Source: Capra hircus
Lineage: Eukaryota > Chordata > Mammalia > Artiodactyla > Bovidae
DNA: 64,000 bases
Assembly (NCBI RefSeq): GCF_001704415.2
Contig: NC_030836.1
Location: 27,998,001-28,062,000, forward strand
Direction: 5' to 3'
This document shows, piece after piece, positions 42,254-52,402 of this stretch (position 1 is its first letter; each line of letters begins with the position of its first letter). The position numbers were made by a program, and so were the translations under genes. The notes beneath the pieces were generated by a model. The model searched no databases. It saw only the letters and a program-made list of their open reading frames with translations, and was not told where the DNA came from.

Positions 42254-42460
42254 CTTTCTTGGTGGCTCAGATGGTAAAGAATCCGCCTGCAATGCAGAAG
42301 AACTGGGTTCAAGCCCTGGGTCAGGAAGATCCCCTGGAGAAAGGAATGGCTACCCACTCCAGTATTCTTGCCAGGGGAATTCCATAGACAGAGAAGCCTG
42401 GAGGGCTACAGTCCATGGAGTCTCACAGAGTTAGATACGACTGAGTGACTAACACACATA
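42254..42460 (+). mobile_element. Bov-tA SINE
   Basis: Sense Bov-tA. The target site ctgtgttccaggg / ctgtgttctaggg lies at 42,241-42,253 and 42,461-42,473, with one mismatch. It sits in an eroded MIR ('caacaaacatttggggggca'). Confidence 0.93.
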
Positions 42461-42629
42461 CTGTGTTCTAGGGGACATGTACAAAGTGACCCCTAAAATC
42501 CCCACCAGCTCCCGCATTTTAAAAATATCTGTAATAAGTGACCAATAAAATATAAATAAATAAAGTGGCCTTTTTGTTCCAGCTTGGGTTTCTGGTTCTA
42601 GATCAATCCGTGTGCACGCAGGGTTTGGT

Positions 42630-43030
42630 CTCTTTCTGCCAGGAGCCCTGAGTGCCTCTCTGTGCCCCAGCCAGCCTGCCCCAGTGCCCAGTGCTCCCCA
42701 GGCATCTGCTCAGATGGATGAGGCGTTGTGGTCCGGCTCCTGTCCACTCAGCCTGGCCTCTCAGATTCTCCTTCTCAATGCTTTGCTCCAGCCAAAGGGT
42801 ACCCGCGGCATCTCCTCCTCTCAGGACCCCGGGGAGAGCCCACCTTCCCTTGCTGACACGTGCTTAGCCGTGGGCCTGGCTGTGGGGAGCCTGGCTGTGA
42901 GGAGCCTGCCTGAAGGCCTGCCTAGCCTCCTGTGTCGTCTTCCTGCTGAACTTCTGCTCCTCCTCACAGAGCTTGCTGTCTGCTGACCGTCCCACCTTGC
43001 TCCTCATCTCCCACCTACCTACCCTTCCCC
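42630..43030 (+). repeat. L2 LINE fragment
   Basis: C/T-rich sense L2-like text including 'tccactcagcctggcctctc' and 'ctcctcacagagcttgctgtctgctgaccg' blocks. Eroded. Confidence 0.45.
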
Positions 43031-43044
43031 TCCAATTTTTGTTT

Positions 43045-43233
43045 CTTTGAAGCTATGATTTTATTTATTCATTTATTTTTGGCTGTGCTGGGTCTTCGTG
43101 GTTACGTGCTGTGTTCGGTCGCTCAGTCATGTCTGACTCTTTGCGGCCCATGGACTTTAGCCCTCCAGGCTCTTCTGTCCATGGAAGTTTTTCTAGACAA
43201 GAATACTGGAGGGGATTGCCATTTCCTTCTCCA
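43045..43233 (-). mobile_element. Chimeric SINE: BovA 5' part fused to CHR tail
   Basis: On the minus strand a BovA monomer (from 'gagaaggaaatggcaatccc') runs to about 43,106 and passes into a CHR 3' end ('cagcacagccaaaaataaat'). One near-perfect target-site duplication, caatttttgttt (43,033-43,044 and 43,234-43,245), encloses the whole composite. The CHR 5' head is missing. Confidence 0.8.
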
Positions 43234-43245
43234 CAATTTTTGTTT

Positions 43246-43904
43246 TTTTAATCAGAAAGGTGTTTGCTGCTCATTTCGGTTGGGACTTTGGAGACGTTTT
43301 AGAAGCAAATTCGACTTGAAACGAATTCCGTTTCCTTTGCCGCCATCCCTTCAAAAAGGCAGCTCGGCAGCTGGGGGACCCTCCTGGGAGGCTGACCACA
43401 ACCTCAGGGTGGGCTGCGTCCTCTACCAGAACCCCCCACCCTGTGCACATGGACGCAGCAGAACACGCCTTGCTGCAACCTTCAGGGCGACATGGTGCTT
43501 TCCTGCTATGCAAGAGAGGATTACTGACCAGCTGTCCTGCGCTGGACTCTGTGAGAGATAGAAAACTATCAGAGAGGCCCCATGGTCATGGAAAGTGGAC
43601 TGACCCATATGGGAAGGATGCAAACGATGCAGCTGAATTCTGCTGCTTCCTGGAGTCCGCTGCTTGTGTCTTATGTCCAGCTCTGGCCGGAGCTGCACCA
43701 TTGGGAGGGTTTGGTGGGTCTGGTTTCACCCTCACCACCATATTTTGTGCAAACATCCATCGATGCTGAATGAGTGCCTGCATTTGGCATTGGGTAGGGG
43801 GCAGGGACCCTCTGCGTGGGCAGCTGTTGTCCCAAGAGTGGGGACTCAGCACCCGTGGCATCATATGCAAGGTGCTGATGAGCGCTGATTTGTCTGCTTT
43901 CTGT
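43246..43904. other. Single-copy stretch
   Basis: No repeat or exon recognised. Confidence 0.35.
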
Positions 43905-44042
43905 GATAGGTCCATCTTGTCTGTTTATTAAAACTGCAAGCTTCTGGACAGGGGTCCTTGCCCGAGGTTTCTTCCACATGCTCCCCTCACCACCACACCT
44001 ACAGTGCCTGGTGCTGGGTCATTGTTCCATAAATGCTCTCCG
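43905..44042 (+). repeat. L2 3' end
   Basis: 'ttattaaaactgcaagcttc', 'acagtgcctggtgctgggtc', 'ccataaatgctc'. Confidence 0.75.
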
Positions 44043-44776
44043 ATGGCCAGGGGCAGGCTCCAGTGCTGCTCACTCCCAAGTCAAGGCCAAGGGCCCAGAT
44101 GTACACAGCTGGTCTTGCTCTGTGGGCAGAGGGCTGGGCCAGTGGACACGACACCGGCCCTGATGCTGTACTTATCGGAGCTGCAAACGCAGTGGGAATC
44201 ACTCACCGGAGAGACTGAGTTTTCAAGGTGGTCAGTGCAAAAGCAAGCCGCTGCCCCAGGGCCTGATCTTCATGAGGGAGCTCAGAAGGGGGAAGGGGTG
44301 CAGAGCGGCCCCCCAGCAGTCTGAAACCAACGATTTTAGGGTGGCCGGAGGGGAGGATTATTGAAGAAGGTGTAAACTCATTGGGAGTGGTGAGACAGGG
44401 GTACTGGAGGGGAGGAGGGGGCTGCCTGCTCACAACCCAGTTCTGGAGGAAGGGAAGTTGGGGGGGGGAGCGGGCCTGAGTGACCTTCGAGGTTGGGGAT
44501 GAGGGTCAGAGCAAGCCGGGCATGAGGCAGACTTCAGAGTGAAAGGAACTTGTGTTCTGGTTGCCGCAGGGGGATGGCCAGCCAACGGGTGGAGGAGGGG
44601 GCAGGCAGAGAGAGCCATCTCACCTCTCCAGCAGGGGGTGTTTGTCTAGCGTCCAGCCTGAGTCTTGACAGGTTGGTGTGTTTGCTTGGGGCCACTTGGG
44701 GAGCTCCAGGCATTGTAGGATGGCTGGAGATGCCGCCCTGAAACCAGTTTTTTTGCCCTCCACCACTACCCCTCCC
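44043..44776. other. Single-copy, G-rich stretch
   Basis: No repeat or exon recognised. Confidence 0.35.
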
Positions 44777-44985
44777 CTGAAGTGAAGTGTAGTCGTTCAG
44801 TCGTGTCCAACTCTTTGCGACCCCATGGACTATAGCCCGCCAGGCTCCTCTGTCCCTCGGATTTTCCAGCAAAAATACTGGAGTGGTTTGCTATGCCCTC
44901 CTCCAAGGGATCTTCCCAACTCAGGTATCGAACCCAGGTCTCCTGCATTGCAGGCAGATTCTTTACCATCTGAGCCACCACCTGT
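44777..44985 (-). mobile_element. Bov-tA SINE
   Basis: Antisense Bov-tA from 'gaagtgaagtgtagtcgttc' to 'ttaccatctgagccacc'. Confidence 0.93.
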
Positions 44986-47786
44986 CCTCAAAGGCCACAT
45001 GCTTGGGGTAGGGGGTCAGAACTAGCTGAGACCTCTCTTCCCTCCATCTCTGACTCTGCCCCTCGGACCTGTCTGCCTCTCCCACTGCTCCCCAGCTCGC
45101 GCCTTCTCTGTGTGTTCCTCTTTCTATTTCTGTGATCACTGGTTGGTGCTTCTTTTGTTGCCAGTGACGCCCCCTCGACCCCAGGCTTGTGTCCGGGAGT
45201 GATGCTGGGTTAAGCGTCTGCAGGAGCAGACGATCTATGGTACATGCCCATTTGTACCGAGAGGGGCATAAGGGAAGATCCACGGCACCTGTGTGCCAAC
45301 CCCCCTTTTCTATGGGCCTCAGTTTCCCCAGAAACGCAATAGGAGGATGTGGCACTACTCTTCAAGAACGCTTCCCTGGCGTGTGCTCCCCACCCCTGCC
45401 GCCCCCCTCCTGCCTGGACTGCAGGAGTGGGAGGCTGTGTGAGAACTGGGAGGCGGGGGCAGCGCACGGAGGGGATCTGCTGCCCGGACCAGTTTAGGCA
45501 AACAGCAGGGACTGCTGGCGGAGGCTCCAGCCCCCACTTTCGTGGTAACAGCTGCAGTCCAGCTGCTGGCATCCCTGCTGGGGGAGCGTGCTAAACCTCT
45601 CCAGGGTCAGCGCTGTGGTATGTCGGTTTCCATAGCAACCAGCCAACGGGCCACTTTCTCAGAACAATTCCCCTACTCAGCCGGGTTCTGGACTTAGCTC
45701 AGCCCAAGGGCATGTGGCTGAGGAGCAAAGCAGGAGGGGGAAAGGCTGCCCGAGGGCCAGATGGCCCCCCCACCCCCTGCAGAAAGTGGCTATCTCCAGT
45801 CTCGTCTGAGCACAGAGGGCGTGCACCAGCAGGACAGGGCAGGCGGACTCTCTTCCGGTTCAGGCTGTCCCTCGCCCCCTGCTCTTTGCCACCCTCCCAC
45901 GCCCACTCATCCACAGACCGCCCAGCTCGGTCTGGCTGGACGTATCAGGTCTTTGTCTGGATCACAGCTGCCTTGGCTGGGCTCAGAGCTGGGAGGAGAA
46001 AGTTCCGGAATAGTGTAGGATGGGCGGGGGAGGGGGCTTGCTGGCCTCCATCTCCGCACCCTTCCATCCCACTCCAGGGCCATCGGAATTCCACCCGCCC
46101 GCCCTCAGTGACCTCTGGGGAAGACAGGGTCAGAGTCTGTCCCCTCCACATGTTCAGAGGATGGGAAAGGTCACCTTTCTCAAGCCCCTTAGAAATAAAC
46201 TCCCTTAACCTGAGCAGGTTGGTGCCACGCCTGACACTTTTGGAAAGAGAGACTAGGGAGAGAACAGACAGATTAGAAGCTCACAGGGACCTTGATCCAT
46301 TTTCTGGGTGAGGAATCGGGGTGGTGGAGGGGGTAGACTGCTTTGTGTGGGGATGGGATGGCATGGGGGCACCAGGCCTCAATTCCTGGGCAGAGGCCAT
46401 CACTCCTCACCTCTTTCCTCTCCCTGGTTGGGCTCACTGTTCAAGTCCAGAAATGGTGAGGGAGGCCAGAGCTTCTTCCCCAGGCCCCTTGGAACACAGC
46501 TCAGGCCACTGGGAACTTGGGGGCCACAGGGCCCTAGTTGCTGGACTTAAGTTTATTTCCAGAAGGGAGCCATTAGCAAATGGGGAAACTGGGATTAGGG
46601 CTGATGTCTCTGAGCAGGCCTAATAACCTCAGGGTTGGGCACAGGGCTAGGACTTGGTGTCCTGACAAGTGACCGGGGTGGTGCCTGGGGAGGCGTAGTG
46701 TTCCCAGAGTGACCTGTCCAGCTGTCTTGCTCATCTTTTCTGATCAACGGTTATGCACTTTCAAAGGGCCTAGTTCTTCCTTCTCTTCCCCTTATCCCAT
46801 CTACCCTCTCACCTCCTTAAAATGAGGGGACAGATGTCCTTTCTTCCACACACCACAGCTGCAACCGGACACATTCCCCTAACCCCCGGAAACAGGTGTG
46901 GAGGATTTCTCAGCCCCTGGGGACGAGGGGCATTCAGGAAGACGACCAGTTTTAGAAGCTGCATGAGTTTTCAGCCCCCTCTGGCCCCATCTGTGAAATG
47001 GGGTGTTGCCTTGGATTAGCACTTCCCAAAGTGCGCTCTGCAGCACAGTGGGCTCCTTGGGGGCTGGCGGGGGCGGGGAGGGGGGAGCCCTGAAGCCCAG
47101 CAAACTTGGGAAATGCTGCCTAAACAATTCCTTTTGAAGAGTTACAGGGCTCCTTACCATTTTAAAGATTTTAACGAGTTCAGGATGCAAGACAACCCAG
47201 TTTAACCTAGGGCTTCCTAAACATTTATGACCGTGGTACCCTTAGTGCACATCCTATGAACAAACCCACCTGGCAGTTATCAGCCTGTACCAGACATTCC
47301 AAGGCCTTCCAAGTTACTCTTCAACATCTGAGGTGCTTCCCCCGCATCTGAACATCTGAGATGTTCCCAGCACCACAGATGGTCCTCTGACCACACCCCA
47401 ACCCTGGGCTCAACCCTCCTGCCTGTCCCCTCCACCACCACCTCCTGCTGGCTGGCTGCTCAGCTTTGCTCAGATTATCTCCATTCCAGATGGAGACGCT
47501 GGTGTCTGGTATGAGGAGAGGTCTCGCCCTGGACCCTCGAGAGCCAGGGCAGAAGTGAAGAAGCAGTGTGCTGGGATTACTCAAGTTTCTCGAGGGAGGG
47601 AAGCCCTCATGGCTCCACCCTAACCCCCAACTCTCCCCTCAAGGCTCATGGGTCATCTGTGATTTTACTGCTTTAAAAAGTGAGGTAGTGTAGTGCTTCT
47701 AGAACAAAGGGAGGAGAAAGTTCTGGCTCCCAAGCATCTAGAAGGAGGACCGTGAGTGGTGAAGCTTAAAAAGGGAAAACTACAGG
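44986..47786. other. 2.8-kb GC-rich single-copy stretch
   Basis: The longest repeat-poor, GC-rich area. A 199-codon plus frame (45,712-46,311) lacks recognisable domains and is probably chance. An RFX-type X-box, GTTTCCATAGCAAC, lies at 45,626-45,639. Traces of an old DNA-type repeat ('gcacttcccaaagtgcgctc') occur near 47,017-47,300. No exon could be supported. Confidence 0.4.
45626..45639. promoter_or_regulatory. RFX X-box-like motif
   Basis: GTTTCCATAGCAAC is close to the palindromic RFX consensus GTTGCCATGGCAAC. It lies in single-copy DNA, outside any SINE. Confidence 0.45.
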
Positions 47787-48068
47787 GGCTTCTCTGGTGG
47801 CTCAGTGATAGAGAATCTGCTTGCCAACAGTGCAGGAGACATGGGTTCGATCCTTGATCCAGGAAGATCCCACATACTGCAGAGTAACTAAGCCCATGGG
47901 CCTCAAACTACTGAGCCTGTGGCTCTAGAGCCCAGGAACTGCAGCAGAATCCACCACAGTGAGAAGACCACACACCGCAGCTAGACAGTAGCCCCTGCTT
48001 GCCGCAACTAGAGAAATGCCCGAGCAGCAACAGAGACCCAGTGCGGCCAAAAATAAATAAATTAAACC
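47787..48068 (+). mobile_element. CHR-type SINE
   Basis: Sense CHR with the head 'ggcttctctggtggctcagt', multiple 'aactactgagcc' modules, and the end 'gcggccaaaaataaataaat'. A-rich near-repeats (aaagggaaaa / aaaaggaaaa) flank it. Confidence 0.92.
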
Positions 48069-48229
48069 CAAAAAGGAAAAGTGCCCTTCTCCTCTCTTTA
48101 CTGTTCAAACTCTCAGAAATAACACCTCACATGCTCCAGTCTTTAAATTTTCCAAAGACCTTGGGTGGAAATGCCTACATCTGCCCGCGAGGGGACAGTC
48201 GTGATGGACCGGAGACCGGACCGTGAAGC

Positions 48230-48520
48230 AGAGCACCTGGGCTCCCTCCGTCAGCCCTCCGTTCAGTCATCCCATCTCTCAGAAGGAAGAAATAAAGTTT
48301 CATCCTCGCAGGATTCTTCAAAGAACTAAATGATATGGTAAACATGGCAGGGCCAACACATAAGGACCCAGTAAGCCTCAGCTTAGGAGAATTAAACCCC
48401 TGAGAGGTAAGCATTCTCTATTTTAAGTGGGAAGAAAATTGAAGCTCAGACAAGTTAAGTGACTTATCCAAGGTCACACAGTTTTTCAGCCTCCTGACCC
48501 CAATCCTTTGCTTTCCCATT
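48230..48520. repeat. Two MIR SINEs, opposite strands
   Basis: Sense MIR-like text at 48,230-48,380 ('catcccatctctcagaagg', 'ttcttcaaagaactaaatg'). Clear antisense MIR at 48,395-48,520 ('caagttaagtgacttatcc', 'aaggtcacacagtttttc'). Confidence 0.75.
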
Positions 48521-49183
48521 TTACGTCATTTTCAGGAAAATGCCTCTGAGTGGGTACATGTCTCACTGTTTCTGGAGGGCATTTAGCCATTGTGATTGCC
48601 TTTACTTTTGAACTTTTTTCTCTCCCTGAGCAAGTGAAATGCTTACTAGAGAGAGACTACAGGACAGGCCTGCTTTTTTGGAGGGGTTTGGCTGGGGGTG
48701 TGGAGGTGGAAAGTGGGCATTTGTTCTTGAGAAAGCAGTAGGTAGCTCTTCACGTCACCTGCAGAATTTCTTACCCAGTTTCTGCCCCTTTTTCTTATAG
48801 CAGCAAAACCCATCTACACACAAGACCTGGGGTTGGGGGTAGGGAGTAGGCGAGGCCTCAGTGCTTTCTTCCGACTCTTGACTCAGGCTTTAAATCATTT
48901 TAGTTAGCACACGGAAATGAGGACAGAATAGAGAGAAATGAGAAAAACAAGAATGCCTTAATGTGCTCCTCGCTGTGCTAGGATCTTAGGAGCGCGCTTT
49001 CTGCAAACATCGTCTCTCGCTTTTGATTTTTATGTCGGTGAGAGGGAGGCTGTTCAGAGCCTTAGGTGAAAGGGGTTCTCTTCCTGCAAGGAGTCAGCTC
49101 TGTGATTGCTATCACTGCCATCAGGTCTGATACTGACATCCGCGCACAGCACAGACCCTGGTCAGCAGGTTCATTTGGCTAAG
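48521..49183. other. Single-copy stretch
   Basis: Nothing recognised. Confidence 0.35.
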
Positions 49184-49185
49184 TA

Positions 49186-49266
49186 ATTGTGTTGGCCAAA
49201 AAGCTCATTCGGGTTTTTCCGTAAGAAGTTATGAAGAAACCTGGATGAACTTTTTGGCCAACCCAA
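49186..49266. mobile_element. Miniature mariner element (MITE)
   Basis: The terminal inverted repeats 'tgttggccaaaaag' and 'ctttttggccaacc' are those of the ruminant mariner family. The internal transposase region is absent, so the 81-bp element is almost all inverted repeat. TA dinucleotides at 49,184-49,185 and 49,267-49,268 fit the mariner target duplication. Confidence 0.93.
49190..49265 (+). ncRNA. Candidate miR-2284/2285-family hairpin
   Basis: The mariner inverted repeat folds into one long stem. The left arm carries 'aaaaagctcattcgggtttt' and the right arm 'aaacctggatgaactttttg'. These look like members of the ruminant-specific miR-2284/miR-2285 families, from memory of those families. 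Seen: the hairpin and the seed-like arms. Inferred: expression and Dicer processing. Many such copies exist in ruminant genomes and only some are expressed. Confidence 0.5.
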
Positions 49267-49268
49267 TA

Positions 49269-50438
49269 CCTTCTTTTCTGCCACTTCCATTCCCCCATCA
49301 TCATCTGAAAAGTTCACAACCAGTGAAGTTAGGAGGGGTGGGTAGACCCGTTGGTGAAGTTCGAGCAGCTGGTCTACCAGACTTGTCTCCATGTGCTCAC
49401 GGGCACACTCCTGTGCCCAGGCAGACCTCCCTCCTGTCCCTGGAGTGAACCGAAGGATGTGCTTGGAGAGGAATGTCCCTGAAGTCAGCCTTCCTCAGCT
49501 CCTCTGGTCCTGCCCTCTGCCTGCCGGGGCCTCCCTCCCCCTGCCCTTTCAGATGCAGGCTTTCTGAGAAAGAGGAAGAAGGAAGATTCTGTCCCCCGAA
49601 TGATCCTAGCTCTGCTCATCTCATGTAAAGGGCTGGCCCTGCTCCAGTGGATATCTGGAGTGAGGACAACAAATAACCCCAAACATCTTCCAGCATCAGA
49701 TCGATTAGCTCCGATCCCACCGCAGGCGGTTTCCTGCTCAGCTTTCTGATGGAGGAGCCTCTGTGTATGTGTGTTTTCTCTGCTGATTTACGGACACTTT
49801 GTGGATCGGTCGACACAAGAGGAGGAAGGGGGCTGGGGGCAGGGTATTGTCTTTGAGCAGAGGCCTGATTAGAACAAGGAGCTAATCAGCACTGTTTATG
49901 AAGGTGTTTTGTACAGGAGTTTGTGCTGAGTGATGGGAGGAGGCGGAGAGCTGCGAAAGAGAAAGGAGAAAATGCTGCATGGGTGTCTGACAACTTACAG
50001 CCCAGAGGGTCAGAGACATGTTGAGACAGGTCTGTCGGCAGCTCTCCTCTGAGAGTCTCTGGCCTAAGGGTCACAGGAGCCTCAGGAGGAACATGGGGGC
50101 CAGGACCCCAGTGGCCCCTGGAGTGAGCAGAGAGCAGTCACTCCCCCTGTATTGTCCCCATCTCTGCAAATGTCACCAGGCCGACTGCTGCTCTGAAGTC
50201 AGTGCGTGGGCTCAGAAAGCACCTCTTGGTCCATTTTCCCCTTTCCCTCTGTACCTAGTGCCTGGGGACCATGTGCTGGTGAAGCTGCTTCCTATAACAG
50301 TGGGAGCAATTTTGATTTGAAGTAGACAACCTTGATTTGAAGTAGACCTGTCATGTGGGCTTTCCAAACCTGGGTTTCCTGTGTCTAAAATGAAGGCTCC
50401 CAACAACCCTTTGACCACTTTACGACACTGTGAGGTCG
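49269..50438. other. Single-copy stretch
   Basis: No exon or repeat recognised. A 16-bp tandem repeat, ttgatttgaagtagac, occurs near 50,312-50,348. Confidence 0.35.
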
Positions 50439-50450
50439 AATGTGATGTGA

Positions 50451-50983
50451 TGTTGTTCAGTCGCTCAGTCGTGTCTGACTCTGCAACCCCATGAACTGCA
50501 GCACACCAGGCTTCCCTGTCCTTCACCATCTCCCAGAGCTTGCTCAAATTCATGTCCATTGAGTCGGTGATGCCATCCAACATCCAACTCTTGTCCCCTT
50601 CTCCTGCCTTCAGTCTTTCCCCGCATCAGAGTCTTTTCCAATGAGTTGGCTCTTTGCATCAAGTGGCAAAGTATTGGAGCTTCAGCTTCAGCACCAGTCC
50701 TTCCAATGAATATTCTGGATTGATTTTCTTTAGGACTGACTGGTTTGATCTCCATGCTGTCCAAGGGACTCTCAAGTGTCTTCTCCAACGTCACAGTTCA
50801 ATAACATCAATTATTTGGCACTCAGCCTTCTTTATGGTCCAACTCTCACATCCATACATGACTGGATGAAAACCATAGTTTTGGTTTTCATCTGGAAAAC
50901 TGGAAAAACCATAGCTTTGACTATATGGACCTTTGTCAGCAAAGTAATGACTCTGCTTTTTAATATGCTGTCTAGCGTATTAA
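50451..50983 (-). mobile_element. BovB LINE fragment
   Basis: Antisense BovB with a 'tgttgttcagtcgctcag' terminus, running to 'aatatgctgtctagcgta'. A perfect 12-bp target-site duplication, aatgtgatgtga, lies at 50,439-50,450 and 50,984-50,995. A small palindromic insertion interrupts it at 50,865-50,892. Confidence 0.95.
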
Positions 50984-51020
50984 AATGTGATGTGAAAAAA
51001 AAAGAAAAAAAATGTGATGT

Positions 51021-51573
51021 GGAGAAATTCCTTTTCAAAGCTTATGGATGTATGTTTTACTATTCTTGTGAGCAGACTTTGCTCACCAGCTTAATGCTGG
51101 GCTGGAGGCTGGGCCTGAAGCTGGGAGCTGGAACGGATGCAGAATTTTACTCTCTCAACTGCAACCTTCAGATCTTCAGGAAGTTATTCCTCCCTTGCAT
51201 CCAAATTAACTCTGGCTTGCAGCAACATCATTTAAAGCATATAGGAGTTGGAAGGCCTTAGAACAAAACCTCCTGGAGGGCAGGGGGTCTGGGCTCTATG
51301 TGACAGAAATCTCTTGCTTCAAGGAGGAATCAGTTCAGTGGTGGTGTTTCTTCTCTACTCTCAAGGTCTGGACACGGGCGAGCACTTTAAACCCACAAGG
51401 TGGCTGCGTCATCTCTGAGAATTCCGTGGCCATCTCTGGGATGAGCTGAGGAGGCCAGGAAGTGGCTTTGGTTCCATCAGTCATTCTGGCGCCAGAGGCC
51501 AACAACTGTAGCCTCCTGGGGTGGCACTGGGGGAACTGCCAGTGGAGGAGGGTGCCATGTGGTGGGGGGGATG
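51021..51573. other. Single-copy stretch
   Basis: Nothing recognised. Confidence 0.35.
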
Positions 51574-51645
51574 GGCCAAGGTCTCTTCAAGTGCATTTGG
51601 TAGCCTGTGTCCTTCAGGATGCTGGGACTTAGAGATGCAGGCATT
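51574..51645 (+). repeat. 72-bp perfect direct duplication, copy 1
   Basis: Identical base for base to 52,331-52,402. It starts 'ggccaaggtctcttcaagtg' and ends 'gatgcaggcatt'. It belongs to no repeat family I recognise. The two copies flank the AT-rich island at 51,725. Confidence 0.97.
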
Positions 51646-51724
51646 TTCTACCAGGGTGCTGCGATACGTGGTCCCTGAAACTGTGACCGAGAAGCGTCTC
51701 GCGAGAGGAGAAGGATGAAAGAGA

Positions 51725-52170
51725 TGGGAATTCTTGTAAATTTTTAATCTGAAAAATAAAGAAAGTGTGAATTAGAATTAATGCAGGTATTAAATATTTA
51801 AACTTTCTGTACTCACTTTCATTTCTAACGTATTCCTCCCTCAAAAGCCTCGATAACTGTTTGTCAGATTTGTTCTCGAGCTGTCCCTCTCTCTCCACCC
51901 TCCCCCCAGCCCCAGCCCAAAGTTACCCCCAAAGAACCCCGCAGGTATTCATCATTCTGATGGAAATTTTCATTTTATTTCTCCTACAGGAACTGTCTGA
52001 TCTCTCTCTCTCTTTATATTTATGCTTTCTGTATATGGCAGCATAAATAATTAATGCCGTTATAAACATATCCTATGCAAAATATTTATTAGAAAAAATA
52101 ACTCTTTAATTTGGCGTGTCATTTAATTCCGCTTTGTAATCATAGCACATGGGCTACAATTAATGCCAGG
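51725..52170. promoter_or_regulatory. AT-rich island with repeated AATTAATGCC
   Basis: Repeat-free AT-rich block with 'gaattagaattaatgcagg', TAATTAAT (52,048-52,055), AATTAATGCC twice (52,049-52,058 and 52,158-52,167), 'atcctatgcaaaatattt' and 'taactctttaatttggcg'. A short CT run lies near 52,000. Strong enhancer-like look; conservation untested. Confidence 0.45.
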
Positions 52171-52330
52171 GCTGGAGCATCCGGCCCGTCTGCTCACACT
52201 CGCAGAGATGTGGCAAACCTCTGAGGGGAAGACCCCTTGGCCATTGGTTACGTGTGTGTTTAGTTGATGGAGGTAGATGGTGTCCACTGCCCAGCACGGG
52301 ACTGAGAGTGAGGCTAGGAGGAGGTGGGAT

Positions 52331-52402
52331 GGCCAAGGTCTCTTCAAGTGCATTTGGTAGCCTGTGTCCTTCAGGATGCTGGGACTTAGAGATGCAGGCA
52401 TT
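52331..52402 (+). repeat. 72-bp perfect direct duplication, copy 2
   Basis: Identical to 51,574-51,645, 757 bp away in the same orientation. The sequence diverges immediately on both sides. Confidence 0.97.

Noticed and set aside
45712..46311. 199-codon plus-strand frame in GC-rich DNA
   Set aside because: No domain, and overlapping frames of similar length exist on both strands; expected by chance at this GC content.
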